Positions 36,064 through 42,730 of a stretch of 64,000 bases of DNA are shown here, one piece after another (the first letter of the stretch is position 1; the number at the start of each line of letters is the position of its first letter). Source of the stretch: UBA652 sp964598235 (GTDB lineage Bacteria > Pseudomonadota > Gammaproteobacteria > Nitrosococcales > Methylophagaceae); assembly GCA_964598235.1 (NCBI GenBank), contig CAZRAY010000002.1, forward strand, positions 10,765 through 74,764, given 5' to 3'. A model generated the notes under the pieces. It was not told the DNA's origin. It saw nothing but the letters and a program-made list of their open reading frames with translations, and ran no database searches. The translations under genes were made by a program, and so were the position numbers.

Positions 36064-36849
36064 TTATCCGGTATGGAGTGTGCTTAACATCTCTTCTTGG
36101 AGCCAAGATTGTAGGAAGCTAACGGCTTGCATAGGGGTGTCTATTTCGCTAAAAAAATCTAATAATTTTTCGCAGAGTTCAGAAAAATTGGCACCTTGTA
36201 ATACCAAAATTAACATGGTTTTTTCTGCTTCGGCAAGCGGCCGATAATGACTGACTAACCCTTTGTTTCGCCAGAGCACCCAAGTGGTGGGTGAGGGGGA
36301 TAATATGGCTTCAGGTGGTGGATTGTCATTAGAGAGCGCTTTCCAGATTTCGAAACTATTCATGTTGAGTGATAATAATTGAACGGAAGGTTGAAAACCT
36401 AATTGTAATGTCGCCCAGGATTCAGGTGCTAATGCGGCTAAATCATCAAGGCTCGCCCAGCCACTATCTGCCGCATCGAAGCTATTGGCAAAGGCAGATT
36501 CAATGGTGGCAATTTCATGGAGAATGGGGAATTGGTTAAACGGGAATTCTTCCTGTAATAGCTGGGGAATATGGGTGCTGTAATAGCGTAAACTGGTTTC
36601 GGCAGAAGGATATTTCTCAATATGGCGATCCATTAACTGATCGAATTGTGTATCGCCTAAATAAGTATGCAATTTTTCATAATCGGTCGTGATGGCTTCT
36701 TTTAATCTGAGTTTATAGCCCGTTGCGTAAATACTGAGTCGTCCAGCCGCTGATAAAACCGAGGTGGATTCGACATTGTCTTCTATCGTAGAAGGGCGGC
36801 CTAATATATAGTGTAGAAACTGCCTTTGTAAGTGATGCAATTCAGACAT
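36064..36849 (-). CDS. bufC: DUF2063 (BufC/HvfC-type) partner of the MNIO enzyme
   Basis: 261 residues from the ATG that overlaps the stop of the DUF692 gene by one base (TGATG). Alternative upstream starts lie inside that gene. The N-terminal ~95 residues match the DUF2063 putative DNA-binding domain (LQRQFLHYILG, GRLSIYATGYKLRLKEAI), and the rest is a second helical domain. Such proteins are the obligate partners of DUF692 enzymes and are thought to recruit the precursor peptide. In a bufferin locus this is BufC. Family assignment is firm, symbol by context. Confidence 0.82.
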   Translation of the reverse strand: MSELHHLQRQFLHYILGRPSTIEDNVESTSVLSAAGRLSIYATGYKLRLKEAITTDYEKLHTYLGDTQFDQLMDRHIEKYPSAETSLRYYSTHIPQLLQEEFPFNQFPILHEIATIESAFANSFDAADSGWASLDDLAALAPESWATLQLGFQPSVQLLSLNMNSFEIWKALSNDNPPPEAILSPSPTTWVLWRNKGLVSHYRPLAEAEKTMLILVLQGANFSELCEKLLDFFSEIDTPMQAVSFLQSWLQEEMLSTLHTG

Positions 36850-37718
36850 CAGGCAACACCTTGCCACGTTGATGTAGGGTTGATTTGTAATTGTTGCTTG
36901 CTTAAGGTTTGCTGAGCGATCGATTCAGCGATGCTGAGTTCTTTTCTGAGTTCAGGAAATGCGGGAATATTGTCATCACGTTCAATCATCGTGCTCACGG
37001 CGCCAAAACGTTGTAGCGCAGTTTTATATAACGCCCAAACCGGGTCACACACATCATGATCATGGGTATCAATAATCATGTCGCCATTATAACTATGGCC
37101 TGCGAGGTGGAATTGCATGACACGATCGTTATCAATGCCATTAATATAATCTTGAGGCTCAAAATGATGATTATTGGCGCTGACAAAAATATTATTAATA
37201 TCTAATAAAATAAAACAGTCTGCGCGTTTGGCAATTTCGTTTACAAACTCCCATTCAGGCATATCAGAATGATGATAGGTGACATAACTAGAGAGGTTCT
37301 CGATCAGCATTTGTCGGCCCAAGAAGTCTTGAACTTGTTGAATCCGATCAACAATATGGTTTATCGTTGCTTCATTATAGGGTAGGGGCAATAAATCGTG
37401 GCTGTTCGTGTGATCAACACTGGTCCAACACAAATGATCTGAAATCCAGTGTGGTTCCACCCGTGAGATAAGGTGTTTTAGCTTTTCTAAATAGCGTGTG
37501 TTGAGTGGGTCAGTTGTACCGATAGACATCGATACACCGTGCATCACCATTGGATAATCGGCCCGTATTTTATCGAGGTTAGCCAGCGGCTTGCCACCTG
37601 GTACCATATAATTTTCAGAAATAATCTCAAACCAATCCACTTGTGGTTTGTGTTCGATAACGTGTTGATAATGTTCTGTTCGTAAACCTAAACCGAAACC
37701 TAAAAAGGGGCGTGGCAT
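36849..37718 (-). CDS. bufB: DUF692 multinuclear iron oxidative enzyme (MNIO), BufB-like
   Basis: 289 residues, the normal size of this TIM-barrel family. Iron-binding His, Asp and Glu residues are visible in HGVSMSIG, ISDHLCW, IENLSSY, LLDINNIFVSANNH, QFHLAGH and DTHDHDV. MNIOs are known to modify cysteines in ribosomally made peptides: MbnB in methanobactin, BufB in bufferins, where thiooxazole formation has been described. It lies downstream of two Cys-rich precursor genes and before the DUF2063 partner. No DoxX-like BufD gene follows. Confidence 0.88.
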   Translation of the reverse strand: MPRPFLGFGLGLRTEHYQHVIEHKPQVDWFEIISENYMVPGGKPLANLDKIRADYPMVMHGVSMSIGTTDPLNTRYLEKLKHLISRVEPHWISDHLCWTSVDHTNSHDLLPLPYNEATINHIVDRIQQVQDFLGRQMLIENLSSYVTYHHSDMPEWEFVNEIAKRADCFILLDINNIFVSANNHHFEPQDYINGIDNDRVMQFHLAGHSYNGDMIIDTHDHDVCDPVWALYKTALQRFGAVSTMIERDDNIPAFPELRKELSIAESIAQQTLSKQQLQINPTSTWQGVA

Positions 37719-37754
37719 GCAGGGTTCCTGATTGATTGGATGTTGTTAGAATAA

Positions 37755-37797
37755 ATTATCACCGTACCTCTCGGTTAAGTAAAGATACGGTGATAAT
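37755..37797 (-). promoter_or_regulatory. Stem-loop between precursor and enzyme genes of the bufferin locus
   Basis: A perfect 12-bp stem, ATTATCACCGTA / TACGGTGATAAT, with a 19-nt loop, lies between the second precursor gene and the MNIO gene. There is no strong U run. In RiPP operons such a hairpin typically protects the precursor mRNA or partly terminates it, giving more precursor than enzyme; this is inference. Confidence 0.6.
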
Positions 37798-37807
37798 GTT
37801 TTAGCTG

Positions 37808-38068
37808 TTATTTAGTGACTTCGCCACCCACATGGTCACATGCTTCTGCAGACATCAATACATAACCTTGGCCTTTGCATGATGCTTGGCCTTTACAGGA
37901 ATTGCTAGCACCTGCACAGTCATTATGACCGCCACATTTATTGACGCCAGAACAGTGTACGAGTTCTGCACTTGAAGATTCTGCAGCCGTTGATGCGCCT
38001 GAAAAGCCAATGAGGCTAGCCGCTGCAATTGCCATAGCAATGCCTGGTTTCTTTTGAATAACGTTCAT
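37808..38068 (-). CDS. bufA: Bufferin-type precursor peptide, soluble form
   Basis: 86 residues. An N-terminal secretion signal (residues ~8-29, probable signal peptidase I site near ASTAA) precedes a small Cys-rich core. Cysteines are at 39, 45, 51, 58, 64 and 77, in a HCxGVNKCGGHNDC...SCKGQASCKGQGYV framework. This matches the BufA2-like group of periplasmic bufferin-type metallophores, in which MNIO-modified cysteines bind copper. A ribosome site AGGAGT precedes the ATG, and an ECF-sigma-like promoter lies about 96 bp upstream. Paralogous to the gene at 38233-38493 across the core. Confidence 0.85.
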   Translation of the reverse strand: MNVIQKKPGIAMAIAAASLIGFSGASTAAESSSAELVHCSGVNKCGGHNDCAGASNSCKGQASCKGQGYVLMSAEACDHVGGEVTK

Positions 38069-38163
38069 TTTAAGTACTCCTAATTTAGATTCGGAAATTA
38101 ATATTTAGCTATTATTGAATTTATCACGCTCTCCAATAGATAAACCGCGTAGCTGGAAATATA

Positions 38164-38188
38164 GACGGCTTCTTTTCTAGAAAGTTAC
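38164..38188 (-). promoter_or_regulatory. ECF-sigma-like promoter upstream of the soluble bufferin gene
   Basis: Minus-strand GTAAC (38188-38184), 16 bases, CGTC (38167-38164). The same elements with identical spacing precede the paralogous precursor gene. The -35 GTAAC / -10 CGTC form is typical for ECF (RpoE- or SigF-like) sigma factors. The leader would be ~90 nt. Confidence 0.65.
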
Positions 38189-38232
38189 AAGAAAAATTGT
38201 AATTTGGAATAAATCCTAGTTTTTAGGGTTAT

Positions 38233-38493
38233 TTATCCTACCGTGCCGCCCAAATGATCACAAGATGCTGCAGGCATCGTAACAAAGCCTTTACCCTCGC
38301 ATGATGCTTGGCCTTTACAGGCATTGTCAGCAGATTTACAATCGTTATGACCACCACATTTATTCACACCATAACAATGCACAGATGATTCTGCGCTGGT
38401 CGATGCGGTATTATATCCGTTGCCAGCACACCCCATTAAGCTTGCCGCCGCCATTGCCAGTGCAAGGCCTGATGTTTTTTGTATTACATTCAT
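38233..38493 (-). CDS. bufA: Bufferin-type precursor peptide, putative lipoprotein form
   Basis: 86 residues from the ATG at 38493, which has GGAG seven bases upstream; a TTG four codons earlier is less likely. The N-terminus is nearly the same as in the paralogue (MNVIQK...AAASL), but the signal ends in a lipobox, SLMGC, with Cys22 as lipid-attachment residue. The core keeps the six-Cys framework at 40, 46, 52, 59, 65 and 78 (HCYGVNKCGGHNDC...ACKGQASCEGKGF). It should be secreted, lipid-anchored and modified by the MNIO enzyme. First gene of the locus, behind its own ECF-like promoter and insulated from rpmG by a terminator. Confidence 0.82.
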   Translation of the reverse strand: MNVIQKTSGLALAMAAASLMGCAGNGYNTASTSAESSVHCYGVNKCGGHNDCKSADNACKGQASCEGKGFVTMPAASCDHLGGTVG

Positions 38494-38571
38494 AAAATAC
38501 TCCAAATAGATTAACTAAAGATATAGCAGCCAGAGAAAAATGAAAGTTCAAACTGCCGCCATGGATACTAA

Positions 38572-38596
38572 GACGCTTTAAACTTAGGGAAATTAC
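38572..38596 (-). promoter_or_regulatory. ECF-sigma-like promoter upstream of the lipoprotein bufferin gene
   Basis: Minus-strand GTAAT (38596-38592), 16 bases, CGTC (38575-38572), about 79 bp before the ATG. Same hexamers and spacing as the copy at 38164-38188; flanking bases TTGTAA and GTCT are also shared. Confidence 0.65.
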
Positions 38597-38638
38597 AAAA
38601 TACGTTTAATATAGGAAAGCATCATAATGTTGGGGCAT

Positions 38639-38667
38639 AAAAAAACCCGCGAATAGCGGGTTTTTTT
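38639..38667 (-). terminator. Rho-independent terminator after rpmG
   Basis: AAAAAAA-CCCGC, loop GAATA, GCGGG-TTTTTTT: a symmetric hairpin that works on both strands. It closes the rpmB-rpmG operon on the minus strand and separates it from the bufferin locus. Confidence 0.9.
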
Positions 38668-38687
38668 AATTCAATAACCGATATCGA

Positions 38688-38843
38688 TTATTTGATTTTT
38701 GATTCTTTATACATCACGTGTTTGCGAACAACGGGATCGAACTTTTTCATTTCCAGTTTTTCAGGCATGGTACGTTTGTTTTTAGTTGTTGTGTAATAGT
38801 GGCCTGTGCCTTCAGAAGAAACTAATTTAATTTTTTCACGCAT
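38688..38843 (-). CDS. rpmG: 50S ribosomal protein L33
   Basis: 51 residues, translated MREKIKLVSSEGTGHYYTTT... and ending MYKESKIK, the usual length and sequence for L33. This is the form without the zinc-binding cysteines. It is 12 bp downstream of rpmB with a GGAG-type ribosome site between. Typical rpmB-rpmG pair. Confidence 0.96.
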   Translation of the reverse strand: MREKIKLVSSEGTGHYYTTTKNKRTMPEKLEMKKFDPVVRKHVMYKESKIK

Positions 38844-38855
38844 GATTTATGCTCC

Positions 38856-39092
38856 TTACACTTTTTCGCCGCGAGCGCGGAGTTCGGTTAAAATGGTGTC
38901 AATGCCTTTTTTATCGATAATGCGTAGGCCATGATTGCTAACACGCAATTTGATAAAACGGTTTTCTGATTCAACCCAAAAACGGTGTGAATGAAGGTTT
39001 GGCAGAAAACGACGGCGGGTTTTGTTATGGGCATGAGATACATTGTTCCCAGCCATAGGGCCTTTACCCGTTACTTGACATACTCTAGACAT
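38856..39092 (-). CDS. rpmB: 50S ribosomal protein L28
   Basis: 78 residues starting MSRVCQVTGKGPMAGNNVSH and ending ELRARGEKV, the family norm. The start at 39092 is chosen over an upstream in-frame ATG because AGGAG precedes it at nine bases and it matches the universal L28 N-terminus. Confidence 0.97.
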   Translation of the reverse strand: MSRVCQVTGKGPMAGNNVSHAHNKTRRRFLPNLHSHRFWVESENRFIKLRVSNHGLRIIDKKGIDTILTELRARGEKV

Positions 39093-39203
39093 TTCGAAAA
39101 TGCTCCTGAAAATCTGTTTTGTTTTAGGACTGTAAAGCCCCACTAAATCTGTAAAGCCCGCCATTATGCCACAGTCTTATTGTGATGTGTAGTATAAAAG
39201 TGA

Positions 39204-39680
39204 TTAGCTTTCTTTCAAGCCCATATTATAGAGTTTTTCTTTCAGTAATTCTATATTGAGATCGCCTATTTTGCGCATTAGAATTTCACCCGTGGGGGAA
39301 ATAAGAAAATGCGTTGGGGTAACTCGGACCTGGTTAAATGCAGTGGCGACATCACCTGTTTTATCCCAAATAATAGGATAAGGTAATTGCTTGCGCGCAC
39401 GCATGGCTTGGAGCTGAGCAGGTGTGTCGTGCGCGAGTGCGATTGCGAGAAAGCGCAGACCTTGGGATGCAAATGTATCGTGTAAAGCAATAAGGTCAGG
39501 GATTTCTTGAATGCAACCCGGGCAATCAGTTGCCCAGAATATAACGAGCAAGGGGGTATCTTGATTTTGGGTGACTTGATGCTGTACGCCGTCAATGTCG
39601 TTCAGCGTTAGGTTGGGGGCTTGTGGGTTGGAACAAGCACTTAATAATAAGAACGCAAGGCTGAATAGAGAATATTTCAT
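39204..39680 (-). CDS. TlpA-like thiol-disulfide lipoprotein
   Basis: 158 residues from the ATG at 39680. A lipoprotein signal (LFSLAFLLLSAC, lipid cysteine about residue 16) anchors a thioredoxin-fold domain with the active-site motif FWATDCPGCIQE and the cis-proline region VTPTHFLI. It should act in the periplasm as a reductase or cytochrome-maturation type thiol protein. It follows the acetolactate-synthase-like gene by 5 bp on the same strand and is probably cotranscribed, an unexpected pairing. Confidence 0.85.
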   Translation of the reverse strand: MKYSLFSLAFLLLSACSNPQAPNLTLNDIDGVQHQVTQNQDTPLLVIFWATDCPGCIQEIPDLIALHDTFASQGLRFLAIALAHDTPAQLQAMRARKQLPYPIIWDKTGDVATAFNQVRVTPTHFLISPTGEILMRKIGDLNIELLKEKLYNMGLKES

Positions 39681-39685
39681 GGCAT

Positions 39686-41323
39686 TTAAATGGGGCAGGT
39701 AAGTTGACCCAAACTTTCCGTTAGTTTTAAGTTTTCGCGATAGTCTACAGGACAATCAATAATGGTGACGGTGTCTTGCGCTAAGGCATGCGTTAATGCG
39801 GGCATGAGTTGTTCTGTGGATTCAATTCTAACGCCCGTGGCGCCAAAAGATTGTGCATATTGCACAAAATCAGGGTTATTAAATTTGATATGGCTGCTGC
39901 GGCCAAATTGATTTTGTTGCTTCCATTCAATTAGGCCATAACTGGCATCATTCCACACTAATATGACGATAGCAATATTGAGGCGCATAGCGGTTTCTAT
40001 TTCTTGGGAATTCATTAAGAAGCCTGCATCGCCGGTTACGGCCACCACTTTGCGTTCAGGATAAGCGAGCTTAGCGGCAATCGCGCCCGGTACGGCAATC
40101 CCCATACTGGCGAAGCCATTAGAGATGATACATGTGTTTGGATATTCACAGCGGAACATGCGCGCCATCCACATTTTATGCGCGCCGACGTCACAGATCA
40201 CAATATCCTCTAGATCCATCGCGGTGCGGAGATCCCAAATTATTTTCTGCGGTTTAACTGGGAATTCAACATCATCTCGATACTGGTTCATTTCATTGAT
40301 TAAGCCATTTCGCAAGGTCCGCATGGCTTTGCCTTGATGTGGCGTGGTTAAATCAGCCAGCTGGTTAAGACTGTGATTAATATTGCCGATAACGCTTAGT
40401 GCAGGCGTGTAATGTGCATCCACTTCAGCATGGTTGGCATCGATATGGATCAATGTGCGATCGCGCGAGGGATGCCATAAATGGGGGTGATATTCGACCA
40501 TGTCATAGCCAATACAGATGATGACATCGGCACTCGCAAAACCGCAGTTCGCATAATCATTGGCTTGCAAACCCACGCTGCCCAGCGCCATAGGATGGCG
40601 GAATGGAATAATGCCTTTTGCCATAAAGGTATTGGCGACAGGGATATTTGATTTTTCTGCAAAATCAGCCAAGGCATCAGCCGCATCGGCTCGCACAATC
40701 CCATTGCCCGCTAAAATAATGGGGTTTTCCGCTTGGGAGATGAGTTGTGCGGCCTGCTTTAACTGTGCCATCGCAGGTTCAGAGGCTAAGGCAGAATTGA
40801 CGCGTAATGGCATGTCATTTTCAGTGACGGCCATCTCCGCAATATTTTCAGGAAACTCAATAAAGCAAGCCCCTGTTTTTTCTGTCTGCGCGACATTAAA
40901 GGCTTTGCTCACAATTTCAGGAATGGTTTCTGGGCTAAGAATGCGAGTGGCATATTTGGTAATAGGTTGAAACATCGCTTCTAAATCTAATACTTGATGC
41001 GATTCTTTATGCAGACGGTGGGTGGAGGCTTGGCCTGCAATGGCAACGAGAGGCGCATTATCCATATTGGCATCGGCAACACCTGTAATGAGATTAGTCG
41101 CGCCTGGCCCAAGGGTGGCTAGGCATACGCCCGCTTTGCCTGTGAGCCGACCATACACATCGGCCATAAAGGCTGCGCCTTGCTCGTGGCGAGTGGTGAT
41201 AAATTCAATTTTGGAATCTAATAAGGCATCCATGACATCGAGGTTCTCTTCACCCGGAATACCGAAGATATATTGCACACCTTCATTTTCAAGGCATTGG
41301 ATAAAGAGTTGGGATGCGTTCAT
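39686..41323 (-). CDS. Acetolactate synthase-like thiamine-diphosphate enzyme
   Basis: 545 residues with the three-domain layout of ThDP enzymes: N-terminal PYR domain with the activating Glu47 in TTRHEQGAAFMADVYGR, a central domain, and the PP domain with the ThDP/Mg motif VTGDAGFLMN...N (about 430-460). The closest recognisable group is the catabolic acetolactate synthase (AlsS/BudB) type, which needs no FAD and no small subunit; no ilvH/ilvN gene is nearby. It would join two pyruvates to acetolactate. No acetolactate decarboxylase gene is present. Start follows a weak ribosome site. Confidence 0.82.
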   Translation of the reverse strand: MNASQLFIQCLENEGVQYIFGIPGEENLDVMDALLDSKIEFITTRHEQGAAFMADVYGRLTGKAGVCLATLGPGATNLITGVADANMDNAPLVAIAGQASTHRLHKESHQVLDLEAMFQPITKYATRILSPETIPEIVSKAFNVAQTEKTGACFIEFPENIAEMAVTENDMPLRVNSALASEPAMAQLKQAAQLISQAENPIILAGNGIVRADAADALADFAEKSNIPVANTFMAKGIIPFRHPMALGSVGLQANDYANCGFASADVIICIGYDMVEYHPHLWHPSRDRTLIHIDANHAEVDAHYTPALSVIGNINHSLNQLADLTTPHQGKAMRTLRNGLINEMNQYRDDVEFPVKPQKIIWDLRTAMDLEDIVICDVGAHKMWMARMFRCEYPNTCIISNGFASMGIAVPGAIAAKLAYPERKVVAVTGDAGFLMNSQEIETAMRLNIAIVILVWNDASYGLIEWKQQNQFGRSSHIKFNNPDFVQYAQSFGATGVRIESTEQLMPALTHALAQDTVTIIDCPVDYRENLKLTESLGQLTCPI

Positions 41324-41446
41324 ACGTCAATTATTCTCAAAAATATAGATATACAAATAGACTAACAGAATTACTCAGGGTTACAGAATAATTTGATTTA
41401 TTTCAAGTGTTAAAGCCGTTTTTAATATTGGCTTGTTTTTTGTTAT

Positions 41447-41477
41447 TTGCCTTCGTGAAGGGGGGGGGGGCTATACT
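41447..41477 (+). promoter_or_regulatory. Candidate phase-variable promoter with an 11-G spacer tract
   Basis: A run of 11 G (41460-41470) lies between a possible -35 TTGCCT (41447-41452) and a -10 TATACT (41472-41477). The spacer is 19 bp, and loss of two G would give the optimal 17. A promoter start near 41484 fits the ATG at 41521. Slippage in such spacer tracts switches expression in other bacteria; here it is inference. Confidence 0.45.
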
Positions 41478-41520
41478 TCGGTTGATATTCTATTTTTTTA
41501 GTGAATTTGGAGAGCGGTGT

Positions 41521-42069
41521 ATGATGATGAAAAACATTCAAAAGTGGTTGAATAAAATGGGCATTATGATGGCGGTTTGTTTTATGGTGAGCTTGCCTGC
41601 CCACGCAGTACCTACAGTATTGGGAGGTGGGTGTTCAGTTGGCGATCCTACAGCGGGTCCGATGACTTGGCCTGATTCTAGTGACCAGTTTCCTGCCCCT
41701 GTTGTAGGTTTTAATTCGAATACTCTCGCAGCAGGAAGTGCTATCATTGCGCCAGATGGTTCTCTTTTGCGAGGATGTTTTTTGCCAAGCCAACCTGTCA
41801 CAGCGCCAGACAGTTTGTGTGATGTAACGGCAACCGAATCAAGTCCTGCCACACCACAATATATTGCTCTTGTTGATACAACGAATTTGACCTATTGTTT
41901 GTATCAATATGATATCGATACTACGCTTGCGGATGTTCGATTTAACGGTGCGATTGCGACATTGTTAGCAGCAGCTCCAGCGGCTGCCATCCCTGTTTCT
42001 GGCCCTTTTGCATTGTTTGTGATGATGCTGGGTTTGTTATGGATGGGGCTTCGCCGCCGAACGGTATAA
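41521..42069 (+). CDS. Exported protein with C-terminal membrane-sorting signal
   Basis: 182 residues from the triple ATG at 41521, preceded by GGAGAG. A signal peptide ending near SLPAHA is followed by a small domain with five cysteines and many Pro, Thr and Ala. The C-terminus has the tripartite form of a sorting signal: a short motif PVSGPF, a hydrophobic helix (ALFVMMLGLLWMGL) and a final basic cluster RRR. This resembles PEP-CTERM/IPTL-CTERM-like signals handled by exosortase- or rhombosortase-type systems. No sortase gene is in the window. Expression may be switched through the poly-G tract upstream. Confidence 0.65.
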   Translation: MMMKNIQKWLNKMGIMMAVCFMVSLPAHAVPTVLGGGCSVGDPTAGPMTWPDSSDQFPAPVVGFNSNTLAAGSAIIAPDGSLLRGCFLPSQPVTAPDSLCDVTATESSPATPQYIALVDTTNLTYCLYQYDIDTTLADVRFNGAIATLLAAAPAAAIPVSGPFALFVMMLGLLWMGLRRRTV

Positions 42070-42093
42070 ATATTGATCAGCATAAGCTGAGTT

Positions 42094-42139
42094 AAATAAA
42101 AAAAGGGTGGTGTATGTTGATACATCGCCTTTTTTATTG
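42094..42139 (+). terminator. Rho-independent terminator, convergent genes
   Basis: An A-rich run followed by GGGTGGTGTATGT, a short loop and TACATCGCC then a T run. The imperfect stem continues through the A/T pairs, so it can serve both the plus-strand gene at 41521 and the convergent lipoprotein gene. Confidence 0.75.
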
Positions 42140-42730
42140 GGAATAAGAGGAGGGCTCTGGATTGCAATATACCGAGTCTATGGCTTGCGCCCAACTATCT
42201 GCTGAATTGAAATCATTGGCTAATCTCATTTTGATGCCCTCGGGAGAGCTCTTTCTTCCCTGATTAATGAGATAACGGGGGATATAGATCGGCGGTGGCG
42301 AGGTTGCTAGGAAGTGACAGAGTTGTTGCATACGATGGCCATCATTATCCAGTGCGTTGATGGCTAAGATTAAATTGGTTTGTTTATATTTTTCTAATGA
42401 TCCCAGCTCTGTTGAGAAAAGGGTATCTAGCGGGTTATGAGCCGGTTTATCAGCAACGCGTTGCATATCATAAAACCTATAGGCGCTGGCGATAACAAGC
42501 AATTCTGCCGCTTGACTATATCGCCTGTCTTCGGCACATTGTTTGGCTGCCAGCGTAATCTCTACTGCGGAGTATGTGTTTTTAACAGATGCAGAAGCAA
42601 TGCACGTTACAGATTGGCTGGTTTCTGGCCTGTTTTCGCTTTCAGGAGCCTGTGGCTCAGCATCACAGGCTGTTAACAATAGCAGCCCGACACCACAAAT
42701 GATGCGATAGATTTTAGCCTGCAAAACCAT
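42134..42730 (-). CDS. Hypothetical lipoprotein downstream of gatA
   Basis: 198 residues. A lipoprotein signal (IICGVGLLLLTAC, lipid cysteine about residue 22) is followed by a Glu/Pro-rich linker and a helical domain with four more cysteines (CIAS, CAED, LCHFL, YCNP). No known family is recognised. The ATG lies inside the end of gatA (17-bp overlap), so it is translationally coupled to gatA, in the place where gatB would be expected. Confidence 0.65.
   Translation of the reverse strand: MVLQAKIYRIICGVGLLLLTACDAEPQAPESENRPETSQSVTCIASASVKNTYSAVEITLAAKQCAEDRRYSQAAELLVIASAYRFYDMQRVADKPAHNPLDTLFSTELGSLEKYKQTNLILAINALDNDGHRMQQLCHFLATSPPPIYIPRYLINQGRKSSPEGIKMRLANDFNSADSWAQAIDSVYCNPEPSSYSQ

Noticed and set aside
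41429..41445. Sigma-54-like TGGCTT-N5-TTGTT upstream of the sorting-signal protein
   Set aside because: The -12 element lacks the essential GC, and the -24 element is weak. The sigma-70-type pair around the G tract fits better.
41407..41520. In-frame N-terminal extension of the sorting-signal protein read through the poly-G tract
   Set aside because: It starts at GTG without a ribosome site and would put hydrophobic residues before the real signal peptide; the ATG at 41521 has a good ribosome site.
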